Assembly: GCA_009838625.1 (NCBI GenBank)
Contig: VXRG01000135.1
Location: forward strand, 16,493-53,406
DNA length: 36,914 nucleotides
DNA from: Caldilineaceae bacterium SB0664_bin_27
GTDB lineage: Bacteria; Chloroflexota; Anaerolineae; Caldilineales; Caldilineaceae
Direction of reading: 5' to 3'
This document shows positions 36,712-36,914 of this stretch, piece after piece. The notes below the pieces were generated by a model that was not told where the DNA came from, did not search any database, and saw nothing but the letters and a program-made list of their open reading frames with translations. The position numbers and the translations under genes are program-made. The stretch's first letter is position 1. Every line of letters begins with the position of its first letter.

Positions 36712-36914
36712 TTTTCATCTCACTGTCTTGGAAAAAGGGCATAAACGGAAGGCTGCCGTTCCTGTGCGTCATACAGTCGTCAATCGTAGGGCAAAACGGG
36801 TCGCAAGTCAAAAACTTTTCATCCGCGGAGGACTTCCTAAGACCTTTTATCCGCGGAGGACGCGGAGGGGCGCGGAGAACTTCTTAACACCCCTCTGTCC
36901 GCGGGGGGCTGGGG
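36712..36914. other. Right-edge region upstream of pheS
   Basis: Upstream region of pheS with no gene. It should hold the pheS promoter, though no clear boxes are seen, and ends in a GC-rich short repeat. Confidence 0.5.
36815..36914. repeat. Short GC-rich dispersed repeat at the right edge
   Basis: CTTTTxATCCGCGGAGGAC appears twice (13-bp core at 36821-36833 and 36849-36861), followed by further CGCGGAGG variants and a partial copy at 36898-36907. Such repeats often occur in many places of a genome and would explain why the contig ends here. Confidence 0.7.

Overview
The window is a GC-rich stretch of bacterial chromosome, probably a whole metagenomic contig. The first ~100 bases are homopolymer-rich and the last ~100 bases are a short GC-rich repeat. 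Gene content suggests a Chloroflexota (Anaerolineae/Caldilineae-like) genome: a complete F-type ATP synthase operon, a eukaryotic-type Ser/Thr kinase beside an FHA regulator, a MoxR/VWA pair, and a coaD-linked coiled-coil protein. The phylum is inferred from gene style, not from a marker search.

Layout. 1-1114 (+): sialidase-like beta-propeller protein, open to the left edge. 1134-1163: perfect 30-nt palindrome acting as a two-way terminator. 1187-8045 (-): atpB-E-F-H-A-G-D-C, all eight F1Fo subunits. 8405-9409 (-): membrane-anchored Ser/Thr kinase, divergent from an FHA/winged-helix regulator (9791-10519, +). That regulator has a near-consensus sigma70 promoter whose -35 box lies inside a palindrome. 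It leads a same-strand run: hemW, HAD phosphatase, coaD, coiled-coil protein, GH-A glycosidase, tethered solute-binding protein. The run ends at a strong terminator (16026-16058). 16060-21602 (-): ilvE, M14 carboxypeptidase, VWA protein, MoxR ATPase. 22190-24517 (+): a tandem duplication of a DUF554 membrane-protein gene with its upstream region. 24729-28305 (-): NarL-type response regulator, an intact sensor kinase, and a second kinase-like protein lacking both the phospho-acceptor histidine and the ATPase domain. 29116-33943 (+): YgeY-type M20 hydrolase, then a YcaQ-like DNA glycosylase overlapping by 4 bp a cation-chloride-cotransporter-like permease. 34144-36711: four-helix-bundle protein, HpcH/HpaI aldolase relative with altered active site, and pheS (-) without adjacent pheT.

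How it fits together. The ATP synthase is a normal proton-type enzyme (sodium ligands absent from the c subunit). The most promising less-described units are: (1) the kinase with the FHA/wHTH regulator, which resembles a PknH/EmbR phospho-signalling pair with domain order reversed; (2) the degenerate sensor kinase beside a complete one; (3) the duplicated DUF554 locus with a conserved upstream block, one diverged -10 box and an inverted third copy of part of the block; (4) two translationally coupled pairs of unlike genes (glycosidase/solute-binding protein and DNA glycosylase/ion cotransporter).
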